A stretch of 64,000 bases of DNA from contig NC_063073.1 in the NCBI RefSeq assembly GCF_022605165.1, positions 186,001-250,000 of the forward strand. The letters run 5' to 3'. Both the position numbers and the translations under genes were made by a program. This document shows positions 12,647 to 24,160 of this stretch, piece after piece. The stretch is from Purpureocillium takamizusanense. Lineage: Eukaryota; Ascomycota; Sordariomycetes; Hypocreales; Ophiocordycipitaceae. The notes beneath the pieces were generated by a model. That model ran no database searches, had not been told where the DNA came from, and worked only from the letters and a program-made list of their open reading frames with translations. Each line of letters starts with the position of its first letter. Position 1 is the stretch's first letter.

Positions 12647-13199
12647 CTATTGACATTGTCAAGGGGCGAAGGGGGAGGAGGTAGGATGGGATGGGGCGCC
12701 CCGTCTGTTTCCCCCGCGACCGCCTAGTAGCACCACGCCGCACCCCCCCTTCGACGTCGTCCAAAGGAAAGACTTGGGGGGCCAGCATGCAGGGCAACCA
12801 GGGGCCGGGCCACCCATTTTGGAGGGTGTCGGCGCCCCGGATATGGATGCGTCCATGATCTGAAATGGCCCCTGTCTGGGTGGCCACTCGGTCCCCTGGG
12901 GCCGCCGTGGGAGGCTCGCCGACACGACTCACCGCCTTCGCCATCCGCCCCCATTCGGTTTAGCGCCGTGCGATAACACCCGATAAGCCCCAATGGAGGG
13001 GTAAACCTTGCGAATTTTTTTCTCGGTTTTGCCAGCAAGGGGAGTCTGCCTGTCCCGCCCAGCGCCGCCCGCCCCCAAGGGATTGGAAGAGCGAAAAAAA
13101 AAAATCTTGTGGCTGCCCGCCGCCGCCGCTGATACCAAGAGGCCACAGCCAGGAGCCAGCGCCAGCGCCAGAGCCAGAGCCGGGGAACAGATAAAACTT

Positions 13200-13584
13200 G
13201 TCGCCCCCAGATTTTTCACTCCCCCTTCTCCCGTCGCTCTTGCATCCTCCTCCTCCCTTCACCTTCTTCCCTCATCCTCATCTTTTGGTCGTCCTCCTCC
13301 AAGGCGAACCGTTCCTGTCTTGTCTCTTCGTCGCCGAGTTGTTCCTTGGATCCTCCTCCACCGAACAGCCCCGCCTCGCCGATACAGATTTTCTCCCACA
13401 CACAACAAAAAAAGCCGCGATAGAGCAGAGCCGATCCCTCCGTCGTCTCTGTGGGCTTTTTTCGTCACGATAGACAAAAGACTCCGGCCATAGATCTCGA
13501 TAGACGCTGGGTCTCTTTTTTTGATATTTCCTCATCCTCGTCGACCCCTCACGACTAATACCCGACTACCTACCACCCGCCAAC
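13200..13584 (+). promoter_or_regulatory. Pyrimidine-rich, ATG-free EF-3 leader region
   Basis: About 385 bases before the EF-3 start contain no ATG at all. They hold long C/T tracts (about 13208-13290) and three GATAGA-type words in the last 180 bases. Pyrimidine-rich, uORF-free leaders are common on strongly expressed fungal translation genes. The transcription start cannot be placed from sequence alone. Confidence 0.5.
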
Positions 13585-16500
13585 ATGCCTTCCGAAAACG
13601 CTCAGTCCGTCAAGGTCCTTGACGAGCTCTTCCAGAAGCTCACCGTCTCCAAGGAGGCGGCCGAGATCAAGGAGTCCTCCAACGAGCTCGCCAGCTTCAT
13701 CAACGGTCGCATTGAGGACCAGGATGTCCCCAACAAGTGAGTCTTGCTGCCCCTTGCTTCTGCTGCTTCTGCCGCCATCGCCCCCCATGTCTGCGCTACG
13801 CTGCGTTGCGCTACGCACAAAGGAGAGCCGCTGTGGCCAAAAAACTTTTTTTTCTTGCCGGGACCAGCGACCACGCACACACCCCGCCTTCCCAACTGGT
13901 CGCTACCGCCGCCGCCCGCTCGGCACCCCAAAATATACCCCGCCAATCAGCCTCCGTCAGTGCTGTCCACCGCCTGTGCCTCAGGGGCCCGATTGGCGCT
14001 CTGGCCAGGTTGCATGCAGCGCATCGTGGGACCGAGAACAACGGATGGCGGTAGTTTCGTTGCATTTCTGCAGGACGCTAACCAAACCTTTTTTTTTGGC
14101 AGGACCATTGAGAACCTGCAGAAGCAGCTCGCCAACAAGAAGGATGCTCTCGCCCGCGAGAGGGCCTGCACGGCCATCGAGGCCATCGCCTCGCACTCCG
14201 AGGTTTCCGCCTCCGTCGAGCCTTACCTCGTTGTCCTCCTGCCCACCCTCCTGGCTGCCGTCGGCGACAAGATCACCGCCGTCAAGAATGCCGCCAGCGC
14301 TGCTGTCATCGCCATTGCTGGCGCCATCAGCGGCAACGCCGCCAAGGCTGCCCTCCCCGCCATCATGGACTCTCTCCGCAACGCCCAGAAGTGGCCCGAG
14401 AAGATGACTGCTCTCGACTTCATCGACGCCCTCGTCAAGACGGCCCCCGCTCAGCTGGCTTACCGCGTCCCTGAGCTGATTCCCGTCGTCTCCGAGTCCA
14501 TGTGGGATACCAAGAAGGAGGTCAAGGAGCGCGCCTACAAGACCATGGAGCAGATCTGCCAGTTGATTGTCAACAGGGATATCGAGCGCTTCATTCCTGA
14601 GCTCATCAAGTGTATTGCCAAGCCTGAGAACGTCCCCGAGACCGTTCACCTGCTCGGTGCCACCACCTTCGTCACCGAGGTCCAGGAGCCCACCCTGGCC
14701 CTCATGGTTCCCCTGCTGGATCGTGGTCTGGCCGAGCGCGAGACCGCCATCAAGCGTAAGGCTGCCGTCATCGTCGACAACATGTGCAAGCTCGTCGATG
14801 ACCCCAACATCGTCGCTCCCTTCTTGCCCAAGATGATGCCGGGTCTCCAGAAGAACTACGACAACCTGGCTGATCCTGAGGCCCGTGAGAAGACCAAGCA
14901 GGCCCTCGACACGCTCACCCGCGTCGGCAACGTCAAGGACGGAAAGATCCCCGAGGCTCGCAACGACGGCGACCTCAACATCGTCCTCGGCAAGCTCAAG
15001 GACGTCCTGACCCCCAAGTACGGCAACTACCTCGCGAAGATGGGCCCCGTCGCCGAGTACATTGCTGCCATTGCTGGCCAGCTCGTCGACGAGAAGGAGA
15101 GCGAGGCCATGATCTGGGTCGAGAACCTCAAGCCCTACATGGCCGTCATCACCGGCATTGACAACTCCGAGGTTGTCGTTGACACCCTCCGCAAGCGCGC
15201 CTCCCCCGGCGCCGCTGAGGAGGAGGAGCAGGAGGCTGACGAGGAGGAGGGTGAGGATCTCTGCAACTGCACCTTCTCCCTTGCCTACGGTGCCAAGATC
15301 CTGCTCAACCAGACTCATCTCCGCCTCAAGCGTGGTCAGCGCTATGGTCTCTGCGGCCCCAACGGTTCCGGCAAGTCCACTCTGATGCGTGCCATCAACA
15401 ACGAGCAGGTCGAGGGCTTCCCCAAGCAGAGCGAGGTCAAGACCGTCTTCGTCGAGCACGACCTTGATTCCGCCGATACTGAGATGACCACCATTGACTG
15501 GACCATGAAGAAGCTCAAGGAGGCTGGTGTCCAGACCACCCAGGACGACGTCGAGAAGCAGCTCAACGACTTCGGCTTCACCGACGCCATGGTCAAGGGT
15601 GAGATCACGGCCCTTTCCGGTGGTTGGAAGATGAAGCTGGCCCTGTGCCGTGCCGTCTTCGAGGCTCCCGATATTCTGCTGCTCGACGAGCCTACCAACC
15701 ACTTGGACGTGAAGAACGTCAAGTGGCTCGAGGAGTACCTCATCAACTCCCCTTGCACGTCCATCATCGTCTCCCACGACTCGGGTTTCCTCGACAACGT
15801 CTGCCAGCACATCGTCCACTACGAGCGCTTCAAGCTCAAGCGCTACCGTGGTAACCTGGCCGAGTTCGTCAAGCGTGTTCCCTCGGCCAAGTCGTACTAC
15901 GAGCTTGGTGCGTCCGAGATGGAGTTCACCTTCCCTGAGCCCGGTTTCCTTGAGGGTGTCAAGACCAAGGCCAAGGCCATCCTGCGTGCCACCAAGATGT
16001 CCTTCCAGTACCCCGGTACCTCGAAGCCCCAGATCCAGGACATCACCTTCCAGTGCTCTCTCGGCTCCCGTATTGCCGTCATTGGCCCCAACGGTGCCGG
16101 CAAGTCTACGCTGATCAACGTCCTGACCGGTGAGCTCATCCCCACTGAGGGTGAGATCTACCAGCACGAGAACATTCGTATCGCCTACATCAAGCAGCAC
16201 GCCTTCGCCCACATCGATAACCACCTGGACTCGACTCCTTCCGAGTATATCCAGTGGCGATTCCAGACTGGCGAGGATCGCGAGACCATGGACCGTGCCA
16301 ACAAGATCATCACCGAGGCCGACGAGAAGGCCATGGACAAGATCTTCAAGATCGAGGGCACCCAGCGCCGTGTCATTGGCATCAACTCGCGCAGAAAGTT
16401 CAAGAACAGCTACGAGTACGAGTGTTCGTTCGCTCTGGGTGAGAACGTCGGCATGAAGGGTGAGCGCTGGACGCCCATGATGACGGCCGACAACGTCTGG

Positions 16501-17182
16501 CTGCCCCGCAGCGAGCTCCTGGCTTCCCATCAGAAGATGGTTGCCGATGTGGACATGAAGGAGGCTCTGGCCTCTGGCCAGTTCCGCCCCCTGGTCCGCA
16601 AGGAGATTGAGGCCCACTGCGCCAACTTTGGCCTCGACGCCGAGCTGGTCTCTCACTCCCGCATGCGTGGTCTGTCTGGTGGCCAGCGTGTCAAGACCGT
16701 CTTGGCCGCCTGCTCGTGGCAGCGACCCCATCTGATCGTCCTCGACGAGCCCACCAACTACCTGGACCGTGACTCCCTGGGTGCTCTGTCCAAGGCCCTC
16801 AAGAAGTTTGAGGGTGGTGTGATCATCATTACCCACTCTGCCGAGTTCACCAAGGACTTGACTGAGGAAGTCTGGGCTGTCATGGACGGCAAGATGACGC
16901 CCTCTGGTCACAACTGGGTGTCGGGCCAGGGCTCCGGCCCCCGCCTCAAGCAGGGTGACGACGATGAGGAGGACAAGTTTGACGCCATGGGCAACAAGAT
17001 TGTCACGACCAAGAAGAAGGCCAAGCTGACCTCTTCCGAGGCTCGTAAGAAGAAGAAGGGTAAGCCTACCTTGTCTATTTGCCTCTTTTGACTACGAAGC
17101 ATCAAGCTAACAAATTTTGTTTACAGAGCGTATGGCTCGCCGCAAGCGCGGTGAGGAGGTCTTCAGCGATGAGGACGAATAA
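13585..17182 (+). CDS. Translation elongation factor 3 (EF-3), ABC-F type ATPase
   Basis: Fungal elongation factor that uses ATP on the ribosome to release deacylated tRNA from the E site. Three exons: 13585-13736, 14103-17059 and 17127-17182, giving 1054 residues, the normal EF-3 length. The N-terminal third is a HEAT-repeat region (about residues 45-330), followed by a helical linker. ABC1 has Walker [10 protein letters not shown] (469-477), the signature LSGGW (555) and Walker [10 protein letters not shown] (from 578). ABC2 has Walker [10 protein letters not shown] (712-720), LSGGQ (908) and LDEPTNYLD (931). Between the ABC2 motifs lies the EF-3 chromodomain-like insert (about 795-870), with [16 protein letters not shown]. 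The C-terminus is Lys-rich, then acidic (EEVFSDEDE). Intron 1 is 366 nt, long for this genome; intron 2 is short. Codon use is strongly C-ending, consistent with high expression. Confidence 0.97.
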
Positions 17183-18494
17183 GCGATACGCACCGACCGC
17201 GCGGCGCTGCATTGTGACGAGCGTTCTCTTTTTCTCTTACGACAATACCATGTTCTAATTTTCTTTTGTCATGTCATGCGCGGGATGGAAAAGAACAAAA
17301 GTTGTGATGGTTCTGGGAATGGGTTTGACGACCAGGCCACGCCGGAGCTGGCCTCGCACTAGATGTTATTGCCATCTGTTGGCCCTTTACTAGATGTTGC
17401 CGCCCGTGGAAACCTTGGGGGCCCGGCTTGGTTGGGATTGGAGGACCCTGATTGTGCCGAGGCTCTCGGGCTGCGGGTTGGAGGATGATAGACGGTAGAA
17501 GTTCAATTTCTAGATCATCTGTCAAGCCGTTGTTGTTGTTGTTGACGGGGTGATGAGATGCACGTTTATACCGGGACGGGCCGCAACATGTCTGTTCGCC
17601 CTCGTTGTCCTGCGCCATTAATGCCTGAAGGTAGCAAGTAGGTATATGCATGCACACATAATGTCTATTACGTCCCTTGGTCCGTACATGTCAACGAAAG
17701 GGGCAGAACCGCCAGGCCGCCTATCACTGCACAAGCAAGCACCGACAGCCAGGTGAAACGCGCCCTTGACGCAAACGCTCTTTACAGATACGGTCGAGCC
17801 TAGACCAACGCACCATGTGCAGGTCGAGCAAGGCCCGAACACGAGGGAGCCTAGGGATCGCGCGCCCGCCTCGCACGACCCCAGCCAGCGCCAGGCGAAG
17901 GGCAGCACGGCGGACGCAAAAATGCCGAGCCGAGTCCGCATCGCCGAGCCGGGGCGAACGGGCTTCACGCACATACGGAGATGGCTGCTGGCTTCGGGGA
18001 GGGGGCGGGGCAGAGGAGGGGGTGAGGGATGGGCGCGCGCCGTTGTAACTTTTCTTGGTGTTGTTCGTTATCGTCGATGCTTTGTCCAGCAGCAAGCAAG
18101 CAAGCAAGCCTCTTGTCACCCGCTCGTTATCATCCCGAGAATCGGCCCCAACATTAACTAGTCCGGAGTCCGTACGTATCCGTGTGGACGTCGGGGAGTT
18201 GGTACGTATTTCCGCCATATGGGAACTCGGAGGCCAGTCGGACAAGAGAGAGTGAGAGAGTGAGATGGAGGCTGGATGGATGGATGGAGGTTCGGAGTCC
18301 GGGTAGTTGCCGGTCAGGTGACCGGCGGGGAGGCGGATATTTGGCCGTGATCTTTTTTTGGAAGACGACACACGACGACGACGACGACGGGAAACTATTG
18401 TCAACATGCCCGCTGCACGTTTTCTTCCTTGTAGTGCGTATGGGACCTGCAGTATTCTCCGTCCGGGTATATGTGCGGGTGGTGATGATGGGGC

Positions 18495-18510
18495 GGGGGG
18501 GGGGGGGGGG
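18495..18510 (+). repeat. Poly-G run
   Basis: Sixteen consecutive G residues, preceded by GGGC. The length may be unreliable in the assembly. Confidence 0.85.
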
Positions 18511-18729
18511 TGTAACTCCGGGAGGCGACAAGGGACATCACGGGAGTCGGGAGGGTTTTGTCGTGGTCAATGTGCAGAGTACACGATACTTGCTTGGCTC
18601 GAAGGGACTATCGGTCGGCCGTCTGGCCGGTGTTTCTGTCACTTGCAAGGGGTACTCTTGTCTCTGGAGCGCGAGTCTATCTCATGTATCGTGCCGTACC
18701 GTACCGTACTATAACTGGCAGCTCGTAGT

Positions 18730-18760
18730 TCTCTCTCTGGCTCTCTCTCTCTCTCTCTCT
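18730..18760. repeat. (CT)n microsatellite
   Basis: Two CT blocks, separated only by a GG interruption, in the gene-poor tract between EF-3 and the permease. Confidence 0.85.
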
Positions 18761-19370
18761 GCGTGCACCTGTTCGTTGATGTCTGCTTCACTAACTCCCA
18801 CCTCACCAGCCTGTCTATCATCATCCTGCCCCTCGTCTACCGCTCGGCAAGGAACGGGACTGACCACGGGTGGGGATCTACAAGCGGGACAAGGTCTGCG
18901 CCCTTCATGGCTTCCTACTTTCTTGTTCCCATCTCACCGCCCGCGCCCGTGCCCGTGCCCGTGCCCAGTTGAAAGGAGATGCTACATACGTGCTATCAGC
19001 CGAGAGGGAGCCACTTGTGCGCCCCCGTGCGCGCACGATGGGATGAAGGCGCCGCGGGGGCGCGCGGACACGACATGCTCCGTGCTTCGTAGAGCACCCG
19101 CGCGGGGGAAGGAGGGGGTGTGCCTTCCTATGTCTCTTGCCGAGAAAGGAAAAGATAATAGCAGTAGTAACAGTAGTTGGTAGATACGACAGGGGGGGTA
19201 ATCGAGAAAAAGGGGGCAGGCGTGTGCGTACCGCGTGCTGGCGTTTCATCCAATCGTCTAGATAGGATAGAAGGCGGTTCGCCAGCTCGGGAGTGGCCCC
19301 GGTGTCACTGCCATGTATACTCTGTGCGTACATGCGTATCTCGCAAACACATACATACTTCGTACACCAT

Positions 19371-19410
19371 GCACGCACGCACGCACGCACGCACGCATGC
19401 ATGCATGCAT
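19371..19410. repeat. (GCAC)n followed by (ATGC)n microsatellite
   Basis: About six GCAC units pass directly into about four ATGC units. A second (GCAC)n tract of similar length occurs at 50610-50635. Confidence 0.85.
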
Positions 19411-19760
19411 ACTGAGGTTGTGCCTGACGGGGGTGGGTAGGTAGACAGGGCGACGACGAAGACGGGGATGCGTTGGCGACGCAGCAGCAGCTTCGAGGAG
19501 AGAGAAGGGGGGGGGGGGGGGCGGAAGACAAGGGGGAGAGGGGGAGTGGCTTTTAGCAATGCATAGTACCGTCTAGTAGGAAACGTACATACAGCACCTC
19601 GGATAGTAGCTGCGGACATGTATGCCCCTTGAAGCCGGCCAGTCATCCATAGTCAACATCCAGAATCCCGCCTTGAGCATACCAAGACACCACAACAGGG
19701 ATATTCCCATCCTCTCCGCCATCCCCGTCTCGACCTTCATCATGCGCAGCCACCGCGACG

Positions 19761-19774
19761 GTACCGTACGGTAC
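19761..19774. repeat. 14-bp perfect palindrome GTACCGTACGGTAC
   Basis: A self-complementary GTAC-bounded word in the gene-poor tract, one of three such perfect palindromes noticed in the window. Confidence 0.75.
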
Positions 19775-20988
19775 AGTACATGGCAATATAAAACAGTACG
19801 TAGTTCGTATCATGGATCGCAGACATCACCTACATACACTTGCATCGCGTGCCCGAACGCGAAGTGAGGGGGCCGGTTGACCAAAAGGCCCCCCTCGACA
19901 ACACCAACAACAACATATACTTGTATACATCTCTCAATGGAAGCGAGAAAGACAACACCGCAGCCACCGCACCGGGCACCTCCATGGGCAGTATAACACG
20001 CACGCCCGTCTTCCCCCCCCGCCTGAGACTCGGCGCGACGCTATAGCAGCACGCACGCACGCGCCCACGGACATATCCCCCCCTTCTCCCCTTTCTCCCA
20101 GCATCACCACCCTTCTTCCCACCAACAGCACTTCACGCATTACCAACACGGGTGACGAGGTAACTACCAGTAACTGGGTCCCTGCCCCTTCCCCCATCCG
20201 TGCGGTGGCGGTAGCCGCCCGTCACTTCTCTTCCCTCCTCCTCGCTCTTCTTCTCTTAGATAGTACAGTAACTACTACGTAAAAAACTTGGGGAACATGG
20301 CCGACTTCCCCCCTCCCCCACACAGAGACACGGACGCCACCACCCTCAACTCGTCGGCTCGTCGGGGTTCAGCCCGCTAGGCAGCAGGAAACTTCCAAGA
20401 GCACAACCCGTTGTTGTTGAAAAACCCCGGGACTTCTCCGAGCTTCCCCATGTTCCATTGCCCCCTGCCCCCTGCCCCCTGCTCCAGCCCAGCCCGACCC
20501 GGTGGCACGCGCACAAACCACTGTACCCCAGCTTGCGCTCCGACGCCCGCTGCGGCCCGTTCTGGGGTCACTCTGCCCTGTGATGTGACGTCGGGCGTGC
20601 TTGACAGGGCCGCTCTCACGTCCCAGCTGCATCCCTTGGCCCTTGACTACGTGCATCCTTTCTTCGGCCAGACTCGAACAAACGCAGGCAGCGGCAGTCT
20701 ACCTCACCTCATGTACATGGCGCGAACGAGACGGCCCGGTCCACACTCGGTTTCCAAGGAAATTCATCTTAGAAATCTTCAAGTTCATATTCTCATGCCA
20801 CTTGGGGTATAAAACATCGCCTAGGCACATTGTCCCAGATCTAGAAGCCACGGTCCCATCCATGTACGTAATGTCACTGTACCCAAATCACAGCGGCGCA
20901 CCAATTTACAAACACGGCCGCACCGACTGTGAGGCGGCAGAGCGGCAAGACATGTACGTCCCGCGCTCTGCGCCATATGCGCCAGACC

Positions 20989-22828
20989 TTACATCACCTG
21001 CTCGTCCGGGTCTCTCTTCTTGCGCCCAATGCCCACAAGTCGGAGCATTTCCTCCCAGAAGCCAGACGGCTTCTGCGTGAACGTAGCCTCGTACCGGTCG
21101 ATCGTCGGCCTTTCCCACACCAGGTCTGCCTCCAGAGGCTTGACAAACTTGGTCCTCTTGAGAAGCTTCCACCCGAAGAACAGAACCGGAGCGAGAATCT
21201 GCATCGTGTAGTGGCGGAAGAAGCCGTCGACGCTCCACGGCGTGAAGGCTCCGTATCCATAGAAAATGACCACCAGGGTCTGGATAAAGAGCGCAATATA
21301 GGCGCAGTAGGGCTGGCCCCATCCGTAGTAAGGCAACGACTTGCGGTCGACACCCTGTGCCTGGCAGGCGCGGTAGTAAAAGATAAACGTCACCGACATG
21401 ACGAGGTAGTCAATGATGCCACCCGCCGTGATGAGGCTGACCAGCCAGTCGAGAACCTTGGCGGAACCGTTGCCGACCTGCAAGAATGACAGGAACGGGA
21501 AGCACATGACGACAAGGAAGCAATAGATGGGTACACCATTGCTCCAGCACTTGCGCAGGATAGGCGGCGCACGACCTTCCAGGGCGAGGCCGTAGAGCGA
21601 CCGCGTCGCACAGTACGTGTACGTGTTGCCGGCCGAGAAAATGGACGTGAACATCAGAGCGTTGACGATGTCGGGCAGCACCGAGATGCCCAGGTTCTGC
21701 ATGGCAATGACATAAGGGGAAGCAGCGGCGTTGTCGGCCGACGCATTGCCGTCCAAGATATCCTTGAGAATCCGGTTGTTGTACGGGACAACAATACCGA
21801 CGCAAAGGGCGCTGCCGAAGAAGAAGATGCCAAACCGCCAGTAAATCGTCTTGAAGGCGGCCTTGATGTAGATTCGGGGTCGCTTGGCTTCGGCAGCCAC
21901 CATGGAGATGTACTCGGGCCCGACCACGGCGAAGGCAGCGTTCCAGAGCGCGCCGAGGAAACCCTCAAATTGACCGAGCGAATTCTTAGTGTGGTATTCG
22001 GCAAAGGCACCGGGATCTCTCCAGTAACGGAAGCCATATCGGTCGTTGGCGGGGTTGCCGCCCAGCATAGTGACAAAGGTGAAGAAGAAGAGCATGAAGA
22101 TCAGAATGACCTTGCCGCCCGAGAGCCAAAATTCAGCCTCACCGTAGCCACGTACAGCGAGGATATTGATTGCACTACAAGTTCGGTGATTCATGTTTAG
22201 CATGCAATCTTGTCTTTGGCGAGGGGGAGGGGGGGCTGAGGGGGGATTAGGAGGGCGACCCGCCAGGCTAGGGGTGCGGGCGACGCCGATTCCCTCTCCT
22301 CACACCTCAACTTGACAGCACAAGGTCTTACGCATAGGCAATGATGACTCCGGCGCAAATACCAGCGGTTGGGCCGGGCTCTTTCATCTTGGGCTCCCAG
22401 TACGAGAGGACGAGGTTGAGGGCCGTAATCTCAAAAGGGATGAGCAATGCCTCGTAGAGGAAGAAGTTCCACCCAGCCATGAAGCCGAAGGCGTCGTCGA
22501 CCCAGTGGCCAGCCAGGCGGATGAATCCACCGGACACGGGCATAAGTGTCGTCATTTCAGCGACCGAGTTGTTGACACATGCAAGGACCAGGGGGTAGAT
22601 GGTGTAGGCCAGGAGCAGGCTGCCCGGGCCACCCAGGGCGAGACCATTGCCGATACTGACGAAGAGTGCGGTGCCAATGGAGCCGCCAATGGCAATGAGC
22701 TGGATTTGGCGGTTGTTGAGACGTCGGTGAAGGCCATCGGCATTGTCATCTAAATGGGTGGAGACGAGGTCGCCCACCTCGGGGGATCCGGGGATCTTAG
22801 ACTGTTTCTCCTCGTCCGTGGTCGCCAT
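20989..22828 (-). CDS. Amino-acid permease (AAT family, APC superfamily)
   Basis: Plasma-membrane proton-coupled amino-acid uptake carrier of the fungal AAT/YAT family. Two exons: 22828-22332 and 22174-20989, joined by a 157-nt intron with GTAAGA donor and GCTAAAC branch point, giving 560 residues. A hydrophilic N-terminus (MATTDEEKQSK) leads into the family signature RRLNNRQIQLIAIGGSIGTALFVSIG, the start of the first membrane span. Further conserved blocks are MPVSGGFIRLAGHWVDDAFGF, the NAAFAVVGPEYISMVAAEAKRPR segment, and FSAGNTYTYCATRSLYGLALEGRAPP. Repeated hydrophobic stretches fit the usual 12 spans. The C-terminal tail is charged (GRKKRDPDEQVM). Substrate range cannot be read from sequence; Dip5- or Gap-like specificity are both possible. 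The start was chosen at the first methionine preceding a normal-length tail. Confidence 0.93.
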
Positions 22829-23275
22829 GTTGGCGGTTGTCGCAGCGCGATTGCCGAGCTCACGAAGACGCAAAATCGGAATTGCGACGGGCCACGACCC
22901 GAGGTCAAGAAGGAGAGAATTGGGGACTCGTGGCTCGACGGGCCAGCGTCGACAAGCGCAAGCTCGTGCGGCTACACACACACAAGCACAATGGCGAGGT
23001 GGGTGAGGCTCGGGGGACGGTGTAAGTAGAATGAGACGCCAGTCGCGAAAGCGAAGGCGGGATGGGTGAGGAGCAGAGGGGGGGGGGAGGGAGAAAGGGG
23101 AGGAAGGAAGGACGCGGATGTATCAAGAGGGGAAAAAGGAAGGAAGAGATCCCAGGAAAGAAGAATGGGTGAGAGATGTGGGCGACAAGAGTATATACGT
23201 CAGTTCCACGGGGAGAAGGAGCGACTCTCCAAGTTGTTCACCCTGCTGGGACTGGGACTGGGACGGAAGGCAGCG

Positions 23276-23276
<1 letters not shown>

Positions 23277-23312
<36 letters not shown>
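23277..23312. repeat. (AC)n microsatellite
   Basis: About 18 uninterrupted CA units, roughly 450 bp upstream of the permease start codon. Confidence 0.9.
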
Positions 23313-23315
<3 letters not shown>

Positions 23316-24148
23316 CAGATGGAACAAAGTCCCAAGTCCATCGTAGCTGGTACCCGGGTGCAGGGGTACCACATGACGGTCCGTCGTCACTGGACAATAC
23401 GCATCTTTTGCGGTTCCCGTCGCCTGCTCTCAGTCGGCCAGAGGGAAAAAGAGGCGCCAGCCGGGGCCGACAGGGTCTGTCCGAAGTGGGGAACAGCTGA
23501 GTGCTGCAGCGCTACTCGACGATACATGGTACATGATACCTAGGTCGGCCGGCGTTGCTGGTTTTGGGAGAAAGGCGGGGGGGGGTTCTGGAGGTCACCA
23601 CAGGGGGGTGCGCAGTGGCCAACAGGCGGGCTTGGCGGGCTGGCTGCGATGCGTTTTTAGCCTTCAGGCGTCCTCCACCGCTGCGGGGCCCCTGATGCTG
23701 GGTTTTTTGGGTACCTTGGATGCCCGGGCCTCATTGCTCCGGACATGTCTCTCTGCCCTGCCTGCCTGTAGTACCTCACAGCACAATGGCTGTGGTTTTT
23801 GTCGCGCACCCACCTGGGCATACAGCCTGCACCACCCACACCAGGCGGGCGTGGGCGATGCGCTAACGCGACGCTAACGGCCACATGTACCGCTGCGGTA
23901 CCGCTGCGTGCTGCTGAGGTCTCTGTTGGCGCAGACCTCCTGCCCTCCATCTCCCCCGCGAAAGAGAGCAGGATCAACGCCTGTCGCAGGGATGAGCCAC
24001 GCTTCTCGGGCGCTGCATGCCTGCCGCTGACGGGCGGGCACAGCATGGTGGTGCTGCACGCGCAGCAATTGCGTTCAGCTCTTGCAACGCCAAGCAAGGG
24101 GACATGGGCGACCGGGCAGCCCTGGCGCCGCAGCGGGCATGGTCGACC

Positions 24149-24160
24149 GGGGGGGGGGGG
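24149..24160 (+). repeat. Poly-G run
   Basis: Twelve consecutive G residues, followed after ACGG by another short G run. Confidence 0.8.

Larger units (their letters stand above)
11447..13199. other. Intergenic region with GAGGC repeat and perfect palindrome
   Basis: No gene is supported here. It separates the lyase stop from the EF-3 leader. It includes a GAGRCGA-type repeat array at about 12120-12192, running into (GGAT)n, and an 18-bp perfect palindrome at 12629-12646. Near 13150-13185 are imperfect CCAGAG/CCAGCG hexamer repeats. The open frames in it are GC-rich and overlap on both strands. Confidence 0.5.
17183..20988. other. 3.8-kb gene-poor region with many simple repeats
   Basis: EF-3 and the amino-acid permease converge on this region, so it contains both 3' ends. 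No frame shows a domain or neighbour-like codon use. Visible instead are (GCAA)n near 18090-18110, a 16-base G run at 18495-18510, (CT)n at 18730-18760, (GCAC)n then (ATGC)n at 19371-19410, a G run at 19507-19521, and the perfect palindrome GTACCGTACGGTAC at 19761-19774. A non-coding RNA or a gene without recognisable homology cannot be excluded. Confidence 0.5.

Noticed and set aside
13981..16911. A 976-codon open frame antisense to EF-3
   Set aside because: It mirrors the EF-3 exon. Strong C-ending codon bias removes stops from the opposite frame, the translation is Leu/Gly/Asp-rich without domains, and EF-3 on the plus strand is certain.
18182..19183. A 333-codon plus-strand frame in the gene-poor tract
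   Set aside because: It crosses a poly-G run and CT repeats, has low-complexity composition and no domain.
19371..19410. Short direct repeats that might suggest a CRISPR array
   Set aside because: They are 4-base microsatellite units without spacers, in a eukaryotic genome.
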